Source: Polaromonas sp.
Lineage (GTDB): Bacteria > Pseudomonadota > Gammaproteobacteria > Burkholderiales > Burkholderiaceae_C
NCBI RefSeq assembly: GCF_016185115.1
Contig: NZ_JACPOF010000030.1
Span: forward strand, 310,001 to 374,000
Reading direction: 5' to 3'
Length of the DNA stretch: 64,000 bases
Both the position numbers and the translations under genes were made by a program. This document shows, piece after piece, positions 36,110 to 44,128 of this stretch. A model generated the notes under the pieces. The model had not been told where the DNA came from and did not search any database. It saw only the letters and a list, made by a program, of their open reading frames with translations. Numbering within the stretch: position 1 is the first letter of the stretch; the number at the start of each line of letters is the position of its first letter.

Positions 36110-36579
36110 GACTTTGCTCCCGACGGGGTGGTGATGGGCGCTCCGCCTTTGAACACAGGTTTGAGAAGATGCGACTTGAAGCGCCACTGGCCGTCGCTGC
36201 CGCGCACGCACTCCGCCACTTCATCAGCAATCAATATTGGGGGGCTGGATGGCAGCACAGGTTCGCCGTCGGCCGCATAGAGGCAAAGAATACAGTCCAT
36301 GTCTGCATGATCTTCGTCACGTTGCAGCACACGCAGATTGGAAACCACATGCCGCGCCTCCCGCGCGCCGCGCCCTTCACGCCAGTTGTAAAAGGCCTGC
36401 ACGGCGGCCGGGCCGCTCATCACATCGCTGCCAATCGAGAACACGCCGCTTTCTGCGTACAACTGATGGGCATTGCGGCCCCAGTTGTGATCGACCTCAT
36501 ACCAGTAGTCAGCCAGCAGGGCGCCTATGGCCAGCAGCAAATCGGGTGATCTTGAGGAGCGGACGGGCTGCGCCTGCAT
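36106..36579 (-). CDS. NTF2/SnoaL-like protein
   Basis: 157 residues from an ATG one base after the GntR stop, with GGAGAGG about 8 bases upstream. The pattern is of the cone-shaped NTF2-like fold: an N-terminal helix (LLLAIGALLADYWYEVDHNWG), YAESGVFSIGSD, GPAAVQAFYNWREGR, ARHVVSNLRVL, and a final beta segment WRFKSHLLKPVF. Such proteins serve as small lyases, isomerases or ring-hydroxylating oxygenase beta subunits. No catalytic residue can be assigned, so a role with the adjacent lyase-family enzyme is inference. Confidence 0.75.
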   Translation of the reverse strand: MQAQPVRSSRSPDLLLAIGALLADYWYEVDHNWGRNAHQLYAESGVFSIGSDVMSGPAAVQAFYNWREGRGAREARHVVSNLRVLQRDEDHADMDCILCLYAADGEPVLPSSPPILIADEVAECVRGSDGQWRFKSHLLKPVFKGGAPITTPSGAKS

Positions 36580-36580
36580 C

Positions 36581-37288
36581 TCAGACCTCTCCATCGATGT
36601 CGAGGTCATGCAGCGTCTGGCGCGTCAGCGCCCTCGCGGCATCACGCGCTATGGCAATCTTGCCGGCCACGATAGCATCTATCAGCTGGTTTATGTGTTG
36701 GCGGCTTTCTTCACCTGCATTGGCGCGCAGGGACAAATTGACATACACCAGTGTTCGCAGCATGGCGGTGTTCCACAGCTGCTGCATCAATGCATTTCCC
36801 GCCACCGACAGCAGCCACCTTGACAACTGGCCGCTGAACGACGGGTGCGACGAGGCGTGGCTGCTGATCTCGTCAAAAGTCTGGTTAAGTTCAAGCTTGA
36901 GCACTTCAGCCTGCGCCTTGCCTTTGGGCGTGATATTGCGTGCTGCCAGTTCCGCCGCGTATTCAAGCAGTGCCAGACGTACCTGGAAGAGCTCGATCAG
37001 CTTGCCCTTGTCCAGCTCGACAATGCTGACGCCGCGCCAGGGCGCACGCTCGGCAATGCCGTCGGCCACGATCTGCTGCAGCGCCTCACGCGTCGGGCCG
37101 TTGGAAATGCCGAACTCCTGCTGCAGGGCAGACTCCCGTATGCGCTCGCCGGGTTTGTAGACGCCCTCCATCACGCGCTTGCGCAGCACGTCGGCCAGCC
37201 AGTCGGCGCGGGTGGCGCTGGGCATGGTGTCAACGCTCTGGTCATCGCGTTCGTTGTCGGCGCCGACGCTGGTGTTGAAGTTGGTCAT
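36581..37288 (-). CDS. GntR family transcriptional regulator (FCD/FadR subfamily)
   Basis: 235 residues. The winged helix-turn-helix is WLADVLRKRVMEGVYKPGERIRESALQQEFGISNGPTREALQQIVADG. The C-terminal all-helical FCD domain follows (LIELFQVRLALLEYAAELAARN, with later His residues such as ASSHPSF). It sits inside the cluster: 26 bp after the deacetylase-like gene and 1 bp before the NTF2-like gene. It therefore probably regulates the whole unit in response to a carboxylate-type effector. Confidence 0.9.
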   Translation of the reverse strand: MTNFNTSVGADNERDDQSVDTMPSATRADWLADVLRKRVMEGVYKPGERIRESALQQEFGISNGPTREALQQIVADGIAERAPWRGVSIVELDKGKLIELFQVRLALLEYAAELAARNITPKGKAQAEVLKLELNQTFDEISSHASSHPSFSGQLSRWLLSVAGNALMQQLWNTAMLRTLVYVNLSLRANAGEESRQHINQLIDAIVAGKIAIARDAARALTRQTLHDLDIDGEV

Positions 37289-37314
37289 GGCTATAGCAGA
37301 TCCAGAATGTTGAT

Positions 37315-38166
37315 TTATTTGAAGTATCGGTCCTGGTAGTTGTGCTCATCCACCGGCTGTTTCAGCGCCCAGTCACCGAGTTCTTCATGGCGGGCAAACC
37401 AGACATCGGGGTGCTTTTTGAAGTACTTGAGGATCTGGTCGAACACGGACACGATCATGGGCCGGCCGCCGAAATGTGCATGCAAGGTCACGACCAGCAG
37501 GCTGCCCGGCTCGTTGTTGTAGAGATAGTCGAAGGTGTTTTTGTAAACGTCCATCAAATCGTTCGGGCTGGACCGCAGCACACGGCTGTCGGTAAAGTCG
37601 CTGTTGGGCACGCCGGCAATGATGCCGCTTGCCGTCTGGACCTTGTGCGGCACATCGGTGTAGGTCACATCGGCATGCCATTTCAGACCGGCCTTAGCCA
37701 GAAAGCCCGCAGTCTCTGGCGTGAAGGCCAGCACAGAACTGAGCCAGCCGGTCGGGCGCTTGCCCCCCACAGAAGTCAGGATGTCGAGTGACTTGCTGAT
37801 GGTGGCCTGCTGTTCTTCATCAGACATATAGGTCAGCAAACCATCCTGCGTGTAGTTATGGCCACCCAGGTCGTGGCCCGAAGCGACGATCTGCTTGACC
37901 GATTCAGGCGCAATTTCGGCGCAACGTGCGTTGGTGAAAAATGTGGCGGGCACCTGGTTGTCGTCAAGGTTGCGGATGATGCGCCAGATACCGTTGCGTG
38001 TGCCATAGGTTGACCATGCCTTACCGGCGTGGTCAATGGTGCCAGGTTTCAGGCCGGTAGCCTGTACGGTGTACGAAGGCGCCTTGCCTTCGGACCAGGT
38101 TTCGTACATCACGGTCACGGCGATGGCGATGCGCTTGCCGTTGGGCCAGTTTTTGGCTTGGTTCAT
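37315..38166 (-). CDS. Polysaccharide deacetylase-family (NodB/PuuE-like) hydrolase
   Basis: 283 residues without a signal peptide. NodB-fold hallmarks are IAIAVTVMYETWSEGK at the start, VPATFFTNARCAE, GHDLGGHNYTQDGLL (metal-type His pair) and LLVVTLHAHFGGRP. The cytoplasmic location and the companion genes suggest a small-molecule amidase of the allantoinase/PuuE type rather than a cell-wall deacetylase. It is the first gene of the minus-strand cluster. Substrate assignment is not possible from sequence. Confidence 0.82.
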   Translation of the reverse strand: MNQAKNWPNGKRIAIAVTVMYETWSEGKAPSYTVQATGLKPGTIDHAGKAWSTYGTRNGIWRIIRNLDDNQVPATFFTNARCAEIAPESVKQIVASGHDLGGHNYTQDGLLTYMSDEEQQATISKSLDILTSVGGKRPTGWLSSVLAFTPETAGFLAKAGLKWHADVTYTDVPHKVQTASGIIAGVPNSDFTDSRVLRSSPNDLMDVYKNTFDYLYNNEPGSLLVVTLHAHFGGRPMIVSVFDQILKYFKKHPDVWFARHEELGDWALKQPVDEHNYQDRYFK

Positions 38167-38551
38167 GGTTGTCCAGTTCAGTAAATAAAGAATGGCTTTA
38201 TCAGCGCGATCGGGGCAAGCCCCTAAATTTCATTAAAGTTTAATCATTAATAATGATGCAAACTAGCGGGTTTTCCCTGAATCACTGCAGATTGGGATCT
38301 ACCCATACGCAGTGACGCCAACTTCAAGCCCGCGAAAATCGCAAAAAGGCAAATCGCTTTTGCGCGACCAATCCCGTTTGGCTTGCTTTACAACTCGCCC
38401 GTCCGAAAGATGTAACAGCACCATGCAAAAGGGTTAAATTCGAGACTCTTGCAGAACAGCAGGCAGCGGCTCTCTGCAGTTGCTTCACATCCGAAAACAA
38501 GCTGCGTCACGCGATGCATCAGGACCCGCTGGCAAAGCGTCATGGGAAGAA
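38167..38551. other. Divergent intergenic region with promoter-like AT-rich DNA
   Basis: 385 bp between the GntR cluster and the plus-strand envelope genes. Bases 38228-38265 are strikingly AT-rich (ATTTCATTAAAGTTTAATC type), and 38300-38480 has no recognisable element. I see no gene here. Confidence 0.6.
38244..38256. promoter_or_regulatory. Possible GntR operator palindrome
   Basis: TCATTAATAATGA is a perfect 13-bp palindrome with a central A in the AT-rich block upstream of the deacetylase-like gene, the first gene of the GntR-containing cluster. FCD-type GntR proteins bind short palindromes. The link is by position only. Confidence 0.35.
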
Positions 38552-38980
38552 ATGAAACTGTTTTTTGTAGCCCTGGGCCTCGTATTGTCCGGCGCCTGCA
38601 TGGCGCAGGCCGGTGACTGGCTGACCGTCATGGGCGACAGGAAAGACCCCGCACTGGACACCATTGAAGTCAATCCCATCCCGGTCAGCATGACGGAAGA
38701 CCACCGCGTGATGAGAATCCGCGTGAGCCGCTCGATGCAAAGAACCAACTGGGATGGCATCCCCTTCCGCTCCTATATAGCTACCGTCGAATTTGACTGC
38801 GCCGCCAGGGTCGGCTATTTCCAGCAGATCAGCTACTACATGCAACCCGTCTGGGCAGGTGAGCCCCACATCAGCACCAATTACACCAAGACCGAGCCCC
38901 GTGTCATGCAGTTTCGCGGTGTCACGCCCAACCCGGTGGAGCGCATCATTCGCGCAGCTTGCAGGCCTCTGGCGCGGTAA
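38552..38980 (+). CDS. Small exported protein, surface-adhesin E-like
   Basis: 142 residues. The ATG after GGGAAGAA begins a Sec signal peptide (MKLFFVALGLVLSGACMAQAG). The mature part, about 120 residues (WLTVMGDRKDPALDTIEVNPI, VMRIRVSRSMQRTNWDG, YIATVEFDCAARVGYF, ERIIRAACRPL), carries two cysteines and resembles the surface-adhesin protein E family found widely in betaproteobacteria. The adhesin name comes from Haemophilus Protein E; an adhesive role here is unproven. An upstream in-frame extension was discarded because of the signal peptide. Confidence 0.65.
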   Translation: MKLFFVALGLVLSGACMAQAGDWLTVMGDRKDPALDTIEVNPIPVSMTEDHRVMRIRVSRSMQRTNWDGIPFRSYIATVEFDCAARVGYFQQISYYMQPVWAGEPHISTNYTKTEPRVMQFRGVTPNPVERIIRAACRPLAR

Positions 38981-38998
38981 CCGCCAAAACCGGGGCCC

Positions 38999-39205
38999 AT
39001 GACCACGTTTTCGGCGATTGAGGCATTTGCGGGCATTGCACTCATGGGCTTCGGGCTTTATGACGCGATTGAAGGCGGCAACCCCATGGAGAAAAGCCGT
39101 GGCTGGCTGCGAAGCACTGCCCGGGAAGGACTGGTTTTGGGTTTGATATACATTGCAGTCGGCGTGTGCCTCTTGCTGGACGCCGTTGGGCTCATCAATA
39201 TCTGA
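38999..39205 (+). CDS. Small two-helix membrane protein, unknown function
   Basis: 68 residues. Two hydrophobic segments (IEAFAGIALMGFGLYDAIEG and GLVLGLIYIAVGVCLLLDAVGLI) flank a basic loop (KSRGWLRSTAR). No family is recognised. It follows the adhesin-E-like gene by 18 bp and may be co-transcribed with it. No strong ribosome site is visible. It is the kind of short protein easily missed in annotation. Confidence 0.6.
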   Translation: MTTFSAIEAFAGIALMGFGLYDAIEGGNPMEKSRGWLRSTAREGLVLGLIYIAVGVCLLLDAVGLINI

Positions 39206-39227
39206 AGATGCCCGTTTGCATACTTCC

Positions 39228-39233
39228 TATAAT
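39228..39233 (+). promoter_or_regulatory. -10 element of the tRNA-Gly gene
   Basis: A perfect TATAAT lies 11 bases before the tRNA 5' end, placing transcription start a few bases upstream of the mature RNA. The -35 region at about 39205-39210 is not close to consensus. Confidence 0.5.
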
Positions 39234-39244
39234 TGGCCGGACAC

Positions 39245-39318
39245 GCGGGTGTAGTTCAATGGCAGAACGGCAGCTTCCCAAGCTTCATACGAGGGTTCGA
39301 TTCCCTTCACCCGCTCCA
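39245..39318 (+). tRNA. tRNA-Gly (anticodon CCC)
   Basis: A full cloverleaf is present. The acceptor GCGGGTG pairs with CACCCGC, the D-arm is GTTC/GAAC, and the anticodon loop TTCCCAA has CCC at 39277-39279. The T-arm is GAGGG/CCCTT-like with GTTCGATT, followed by discriminator T and an encoded CCA. It closely resembles E. coli glyU. The anticodon stem GCAGC/GCTTC contains one C-T mismatch. Confidence 0.95.
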
Positions 39319-39374
39319 CTCCTTTCCAGTTGCTGACTTCAGCAGTCGCAGACATCAAAAGATCAAAGGACACC

Positions 39375-39644
39375 ATGGCAGCCCTGCGCTGGACGGTCAA
39401 CTTTCTTTGTGCAGCTGTGATCTGTTTTGTCTTTTTCTATCTGGTCATTTCGCTGTTTATCCTCGGGGCCATCATGTTTGGCGTGCTGGTGCCGGACATG
39501 CCCATGTATATCGACACACCCACGCCCACCATCGCCAGCCTGCTGAAGTTCCAGCTCGCCAGTCTCGTGCCATTGGCGGTTTGCCTTTATGTGCGCGCCA
39601 CCTTCGGCCGCAAAAACGACCTGGCGTTCCTCAAAAAAGCCTGA
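39375..39644 (+). CDS. Small membrane protein, unknown function
   Basis: 89 residues with AAAGGA just before the ATG. One long hydrophobic segment, FLCAAVICFVFFYLVISLFILGAIMFGVLVP, could span once or as a hairpin. A second, LLKFQLASLVPLAVCLYVRA, precedes a basic tail (GRKNDLAFLKKA). No family is recognised. It stands between the tRNA and the caspase/MCE operon. The following 222 bp to the operon hold a small CCCCA/TGGGG hairpin at 39722-39735 and no other gene that I can support. Confidence 0.6.
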   Translation: MAALRWTVNFLCAAVICFVFFYLVISLFILGAIMFGVLVPDMPMYIDTPTPTIASLLKFQLASLVPLAVCLYVRATFGRKNDLAFLKKA

Positions 39645-39866
39645 CATAAGGCGGCCTGCAGATGTAAGGCCACGGGCGGCAGCAGCCTGCTGAAGCGCGT
39701 GACAAGGCAGTGTTGGAATCACCCCACCATTGGGGAAAGTAGCGGGCCGCAAACGGTAACGACTTATTACAATCCGCAACAGGATCCCCGGTCACTGTTG
39801 CAAGGATAGGTCGTCAAAAATGACTGCTCGCGTCTCGAAAAGCTCTGTACACCGCAGGCGCGAGCA

Positions 39867-40451
39867 ATGATGACCATGCCTTCAACCGGTTCCGCCGTCG
39901 CAGCAGTTCCCGTGCTGTCGGGCCGGGTACGCCTGGGCGCCGGGATGGTCTGCCTTGACCATGGCGGCGTACTGCTTGCAAGCTGGCCTGATGAAGCGTC
40001 CATGGCGTCAAGCATCCAGGCGCTGGACCAGAGGCTGGACATCACCGTCAGGCTGGCAGGCGGCACACTGGTGGCCGACCTCACCCTGCAGGACAACCTC
40101 TCGCTTGAAGCCGCGCTTTACGACGGCAGCCTGCCCCGCCACCTGATACCTGAAATTGACAGCCTTTTTGCCAGTGCCGCTTGCCCTATAGATTGGCCGG
40201 TCTGGTCCAGCGTGTTCCCCGACACGGCCACTGCTGACGCCGTGATGCAGGCAAAAGTCGGCCGGGCAATGATGGCAGACCCGGATGTGCTGGTCATTGA
40301 TGCGGCGCAGTGGGACGACAAAGTTCTGGAGGCACAACGCTTCAGCCGGAGTTTTGCGCGGCAGTACCCATGGCGGACGCTGGTGTGGGCAACACATGAC
40401 CCTGTCCGTGCAGCCACCTTGCGCGACGCCCTAAAGGAGTTTCAGGCGTGA
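39867..40451 (+). CDS. Degenerate ABC-transporter ATPase-like protein (MlaF-like, no Walker A)
   Basis: 194 residues. The second half follows an ABC ATPase in order: a Q-loop-like stretch (GGTLVADLTLQDNLSLEAAL) and a helix plus Walker B equivalent, AKVGRAMMADPDVLVIDAAQWDD, where MlaF has ARA...DLIMFDEP. Last comes an H-loop-like LVWATHDPVRAATL. No GxxGxGKS/T Walker A exists, the LSGG signature is gone, and the catalytic Glu after the Walker B Asp is Ala. It is therefore probably a pseudo-ATPase. It overlaps the MCE gene by 4 bp (GTGA), as mlaF-type genes are linked to mlaD. The family call is from pattern and context. Confidence 0.6.
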   Translation: MMTMPSTGSAVAAVPVLSGRVRLGAGMVCLDHGGVLLASWPDEASMASSIQALDQRLDITVRLAGGTLVADLTLQDNLSLEAALYDGSLPRHLIPEIDSLFASAACPIDWPVWSSVFPDTATADAVMQAKVGRAMMADPDVLVIDAAQWDDKVLEAQRFSRSFARQYPWRTLVWATHDPVRAATLRDALKEFQA

Positions 40452-41443
40452 GCACCCTACCCTCATCGGCCATGACGCCAGAGCCCGACATGCAGGAGTT
40501 CGCGCTGCGCACACGCAAAAGCCCGGGCCATGCATGGCTGGCACTGGCCATCGTGGCGGCCCTGTTTCTGGTGCTCACATCTGCATGGCGCCAGGGCTGG
40601 TTCACGCCGACCTCGCATGTCTACATTGAAGTCGCCGGCGCCAGCGGTATACAGGCAGGCACGCAGGTTCGCCTGAAGGGTTTCAAGATCGGTGAGGTCG
40701 ATGAAATCAGGCTTGAAAAAAACCTCAGCGTGCGCGTACGGCTGCGCATAGAAACCGAAAAAATGGAATTGCTGGGCGCCAACGCCAGCGCAAAGTTCGG
40801 GCGCGACAGTCCGATTGCCGGCAAGTTCATCGAACTGCTGCCCGGCTCACGCGAAGGCCAGCGGCTGGCCGGCGGGCAGACCCTGCCGGTGGACGCAGGC
40901 AACGAACTCGACGACGTGATGGCGACCGTCAAGGTGGCGGTCGACAAGCTCTCGATCGCACTCGGAAAGATAGACCCCATTCTGGATGACACACGCAAGC
41001 TGACCAACGAGGCCGCAGCCATGCGCCAGACATTGAGCAGTTCAATGACGGCCACGCTGGCCAACATACAGGCGATGTCAGGGCAGTTCAGGCAGACCAG
41101 CGAAAGCGCACGCGTGCTGGTCGGCAATATCGACAGCGACCGCGCCAAGGTCGTCGGCGAGGTGCAGGGTTTGCTCAAGACCCTGAACAATGATTTGCCG
41201 CAGGCGCTGGACAAGACCAAAGACACGCTCGAAAACGCAAAGTCCGCCAGTGCCGATGTCAGGCAGATACTGCGTGAATCGCGCAACGACATACCTGCCA
41301 TCGTGCGTTCGGGTCGCACAGCAGCGCAGGACGCGGCCGAGATCACGACAGGCCTCAAAAGCAGCTGGCCGTTTTCAGGCGCGGCGAGCCCGGCAGAGCC
41401 CGCAACGCTTCCGCTGGACAGTTTTGAAGGGCGCGGCAAATGA
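40448..41443 (+). CDS. MCE/MlaD-family lipid-transport substrate-binding protein
   Basis: 331 residues with a GTG start overlapping the previous stop. One N-terminal membrane anchor (AWLALAIVAALFLVLTSAW) precedes an MCE domain: HVYIEVAGASGIQAGTQVRLKGFKIGEVDEI, then FGRDSPIAGKFIELLPGSREG. The remainder (about 150-300) is helical (KVAVDKLSIALGKIDPILDD, AQDAAEITTGLKSSWPF), typical of Mce/MlaD proteins with an extended helical tail. Such proteins form periplasmic hexameric rings or tubes for phospholipid movement. It overlaps the next gene by ATGA. Confidence 0.85.
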   Translation: MSTLPSSAMTPEPDMQEFALRTRKSPGHAWLALAIVAALFLVLTSAWRQGWFTPTSHVYIEVAGASGIQAGTQVRLKGFKIGEVDEIRLEKNLSVRVRLRIETEKMELLGANASAKFGRDSPIAGKFIELLPGSREGQRLAGGQTLPVDAGNELDDVMATVKVAVDKLSIALGKIDPILDDTRKLTNEAAAMRQTLSSSMTATLANIQAMSGQFRQTSESARVLVGNIDSDRAKVVGEVQGLLKTLNNDLPQALDKTKDTLENAKSASADVRQILRESRNDIPAIVRSGRTAAQDAAEITTGLKSSWPFSGAASPAEPATLPLDSFEGRGK

Positions 41444-42297
41444 AGCGCCAGCCCTTCACGCGCTTCATGCTGCCTGCGCTGCTGGCAACCTTGCTCGTCG
41501 CATGCGGAACCAGACCTCCAGCCAGCAACCCGGCTGCCACATTTGCACAGGCCAGCATGCAGCGCGGCGCCAACGCTTTTGCGCACGGTGACCTGAGCGG
41601 CGCAAGGCACGAGTACACGCGTGCGCTGAACGTTTATGAATCGCTGGACGACGTGAAAGGCCGGGCTGGCGCCTTGCTGAGCCTGTCGCGCATCGCCTCG
41701 CAATCAGGCAACAACACCGAAGCCCTGGTTGCCGTCAACAAGGTGCTGGCCGAGCCTTCAGCACTGGACAGCGCCACGCTGGTCACGGCGCATGGGCGGG
41801 CGGCGGCGATTTACCTGGGCCAGGGCAATACCGCGATGGCCGACCGGCAACTGGCCAGTGCATCAGCCCTGTGCGGCGCAACTTGCCCCGACGCCGATGC
41901 GCTGATGGTGCTGCGCGCACGTTCGGCCCTCTCACAACAACAGCCAGCCGCCGCACTGCAGCTCGCCGCTCAGGCACTGGCCATGCCGGCGCTGGCAGCC
42001 AGCAGCCCGCCCACGCTCAAACCGCAAGCCGGTGCAGAGCGTGCCAATGCATTGCGCCTGCAGGCACAGGCACAGCTCGCCCTGCAGCAGCCGGGCGCCG
42101 CGTTGGCAGTTGCATCGGAAGCACTGCAACTGGACCGCGCCCTGGGTCTCGCCGAACGCGTACTTCTCGATCTCAGGCTGCTGTCGCAGGCACACGCCGC
42201 AGCAGGTGCGAGCGACAGCGCCAGGCACTACCAGTTGCTGGCAGACCGGGCTGAATCGGCCGGCAAGGCCTTGCGCGATGGCGCGCAGGCCAACTGA
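41440..42297 (+). CDS. Lipoprotein with TPR-like helical repeats
   Basis: 285 residues. The lipobox LLATLLVAC/GTRPP predicts lipid attachment at Cys near residue 22. The rest is alanine-rich and helical, with TPR-like segments: AFAHGDLSGARHEYTRALNVYESL, LLSLSRIASQSGNNTEALVAVNKVL, AIYLGQGNTAMADRQLASA and AALAVASEALQLDRALG. It occupies the place of the auxiliary lipoprotein (PqiC-like) in MCE clusters but does not resemble that family. It probably scaffolds a periplasmic complex. It is coupled to the MCE gene by a 4-bp overlap. Confidence 0.8.
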   Translation: MKRQPFTRFMLPALLATLLVACGTRPPASNPAATFAQASMQRGANAFAHGDLSGARHEYTRALNVYESLDDVKGRAGALLSLSRIASQSGNNTEALVAVNKVLAEPSALDSATLVTAHGRAAAIYLGQGNTAMADRQLASASALCGATCPDADALMVLRARSALSQQQPAAALQLAAQALAMPALAASSPPTLKPQAGAERANALRLQAQAQLALQQPGAALAVASEALQLDRALGLAERVLLDLRLLSQAHAAAGASDSARHYQLLADRAESAGKALRDGAQAN

Positions 42298-42314
42298 CAG
42301 CCAGCAGGCACGGC

Positions 42315-44123
42315 ATGGACTGGCTCAAGGCGCGCATCAGGCAGGTCGGGCTCTGGCTCATCGCAGGCGGTCCCCGCGTGGGTATTGCAGGTTATGTGGG
42401 CGTCTTGCTGGTGGCCCTGCTGGTGCAGTCATGGGCGGGTTTTCAATACGCAGAATGGAAGCTCTACGACCAGAGCCTGAAGCTGCTCAGGCACATCACG
42501 CACCAGCCGGTCGCCAACGATGTGGTCATCATCGCCGCCGATGAAACGAGCTTTCGCGCATTCGACGAGCCCTTTGCCCTGTGGCACAAACGCCTGGGCG
42601 CGCTGGTTGACGCGATGGTGGTAGCGCAACCTTCAGTGATGGGCATGGACATCGTGCTGCCGTCCAAGTCATTCAATGCCGTGGTGCCCGACATAGACCG
42701 CAGCCTGATGCTGCCGCTGCTGCAGGCGCGCGGCAAACTCAAGCTGGTGGTGGCGCAGACGCTGGACGACGACCTGCAGCCGCGCGCCATCTTCCCGGGT
42801 TTTGTGGCGCTCATCGGTGCGCAGAATCTGGCTTCTGCGGTGGTGTGTTTTGACGAGGATTCGGTGGTGCGCCGCGTGATGTCGGCGCAATGCGGCGGCA
42901 GCGGCAACCACCAGGGCCTGGCCGAGAAAATGGCGGCCGAACTTGGTGCACCGCTGCGCGGCCAGGGCCTGATCGACTACCGCACCGGCGACGCCTTCAC
43001 CACCGTATCGATGGCGCAGGTGCTGCAGTGGCAGGCCGAGGGCAATGTGCAAAAGCTGCGCTCCACTTTTGGCGGCAAGCCCGTATTGGTAGGTGTGGTG
43101 CTGCCGCTTGAAGACCGCCTGCGCGTGCCGGTCGCACTGTATGCGGCAGAACCCGGCAACACGCGCGTGCCCGGTGTGATGCTGCATGCGCAAATATTGC
43201 GGTCGGCGCTCAACAATGGCTACATAGAGGTGGTGCCGCGCTGGGTGGTGTCGGCGCTGACGGCACTGGTCTGCCTGTGCTGGTTCGGGTACGGCTTCAA
43301 AAAGAACCTGGCCTACTGGACATTGTTTGCCATGCTGCCCGCCATTGGCCTTTATGCACTGTGGCTGGGTTATGCGCTCTCGCCGGCTGCCCTGCTGCTG
43401 TCGGCCAAGCTGGCCTACATGGCGAGGCAGGGGCTGGAGGCCATGCGGCTTGCGCACCAGCGTGCGCGCATCACCCATGCCTTTGCGGGCCACGTGAATC
43501 CGCGACTCCTTAAACGCGTGCTGGCTTCAGACCTCAGCGGCGGCGTGGGCGAACTGGCACCACGGCGCCAGCAGGCAGCAGTGATGTGGGTACAGATTCC
43601 CGAACAGCATGCGGTCTTTGCCAATGCACATGCAGACACTGCCCTGCGCGCACTCTCGCATTACTTCGATGCGGTACAGCGTGCCGTGCAGCGCGCCGGC
43701 GGCATGGTGGACCGCTTTCAGGGCACGGGCGTGCTGGCCTACTTTGGCGCGCCACTGCCGCTGCGTAACCCCCAGCGTGCTGCGCTGGAAGCCGCGCTCG
43801 CCATCACGCGTTCGCGGGCGTCCTGGGGTGCCGCCGTCGCAGATGCGCAGGGCGTACTTCCGCAGCTTTCCATAGGCATTGCCGCCGGCCCGGTGGTGAC
43901 AGGCCAGGTGCCGATGAAAAAGTCAAGCCCCTTTGTTCTGGTAGGTGAGGCTGTTGACCAGGCCCTGCAACTCGCCACAAACGCCGCCAGCGCCGCAAGC
44001 AGCGCCGGGTTCAGGGTGCTGGTGTCGGCGCAGGTGGCCGAGAGCGTCGGCCATACGGGCCTTGAACGCCTGCCCGAGGATGCGGGCCACGGCCTGCCTG
44101 CCTACACATTGATCGCGAGGTAA
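42315..44123 (+). CDS. CHASE2 sensor protein with a degenerate class III adenylate/guanylate cyclase domain
   Basis: 602 residues. One N-terminal helix (about 23-42) precedes a periplasmic CHASE2 domain (about 45-300; YDQSLKLLRH, DVVIIAADETSFRAF, PSVMGMDIVLP). Two or three helices (309-370) and a cytoplasmic class III cyclase fold (about 418-600) follow. The metal-binding Asp pair is missing: Gln near 427 in AAVMWVQIPEQ, and Thr near 471 in VDRFQGTGVLAYFGAP where homologues have IGD. The later Asn/Arg pair is also replaced (VGEAVDQALQL). It is therefore expected to bind or signal without making cyclic nucleotide. A 17-bp gap precedes it and 5 bp follow. Confidence 0.85.
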   Translation: MDWLKARIRQVGLWLIAGGPRVGIAGYVGVLLVALLVQSWAGFQYAEWKLYDQSLKLLRHITHQPVANDVVIIAADETSFRAFDEPFALWHKRLGALVDAMVVAQPSVMGMDIVLPSKSFNAVVPDIDRSLMLPLLQARGKLKLVVAQTLDDDLQPRAIFPGFVALIGAQNLASAVVCFDEDSVVRRVMSAQCGGSGNHQGLAEKMAAELGAPLRGQGLIDYRTGDAFTTVSMAQVLQWQAEGNVQKLRSTFGGKPVLVGVVLPLEDRLRVPVALYAAEPGNTRVPGVMLHAQILRSALNNGYIEVVPRWVVSALTALVCLCWFGYGFKKNLAYWTLFAMLPAIGLYALWLGYALSPAALLLSAKLAYMARQGLEAMRLAHQRARITHAFAGHVNPRLLKRVLASDLSGGVGELAPRRQQAAVMWVQIPEQHAVFANAHADTALRALSHYFDAVQRAVQRAGGMVDRFQGTGVLAYFGAPLPLRNPQRAALEAALAITRSRASWGAAVADAQGVLPQLSIGIAAGPVVTGQVPMKKSSPFVLVGEAVDQALQLATNAASAASSAGFRVLVSAQVAESVGHTGLERLPEDAGHGLPAYTLIAR

Positions 44124-44128
44124 ACGCC

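Noticed and set aside
39722..39735. CCCCA/TGGGG hairpin upstream of the caspase/MCE operon as a terminator
   Set aside because: The stem is only 5 bp and no T-run follows.
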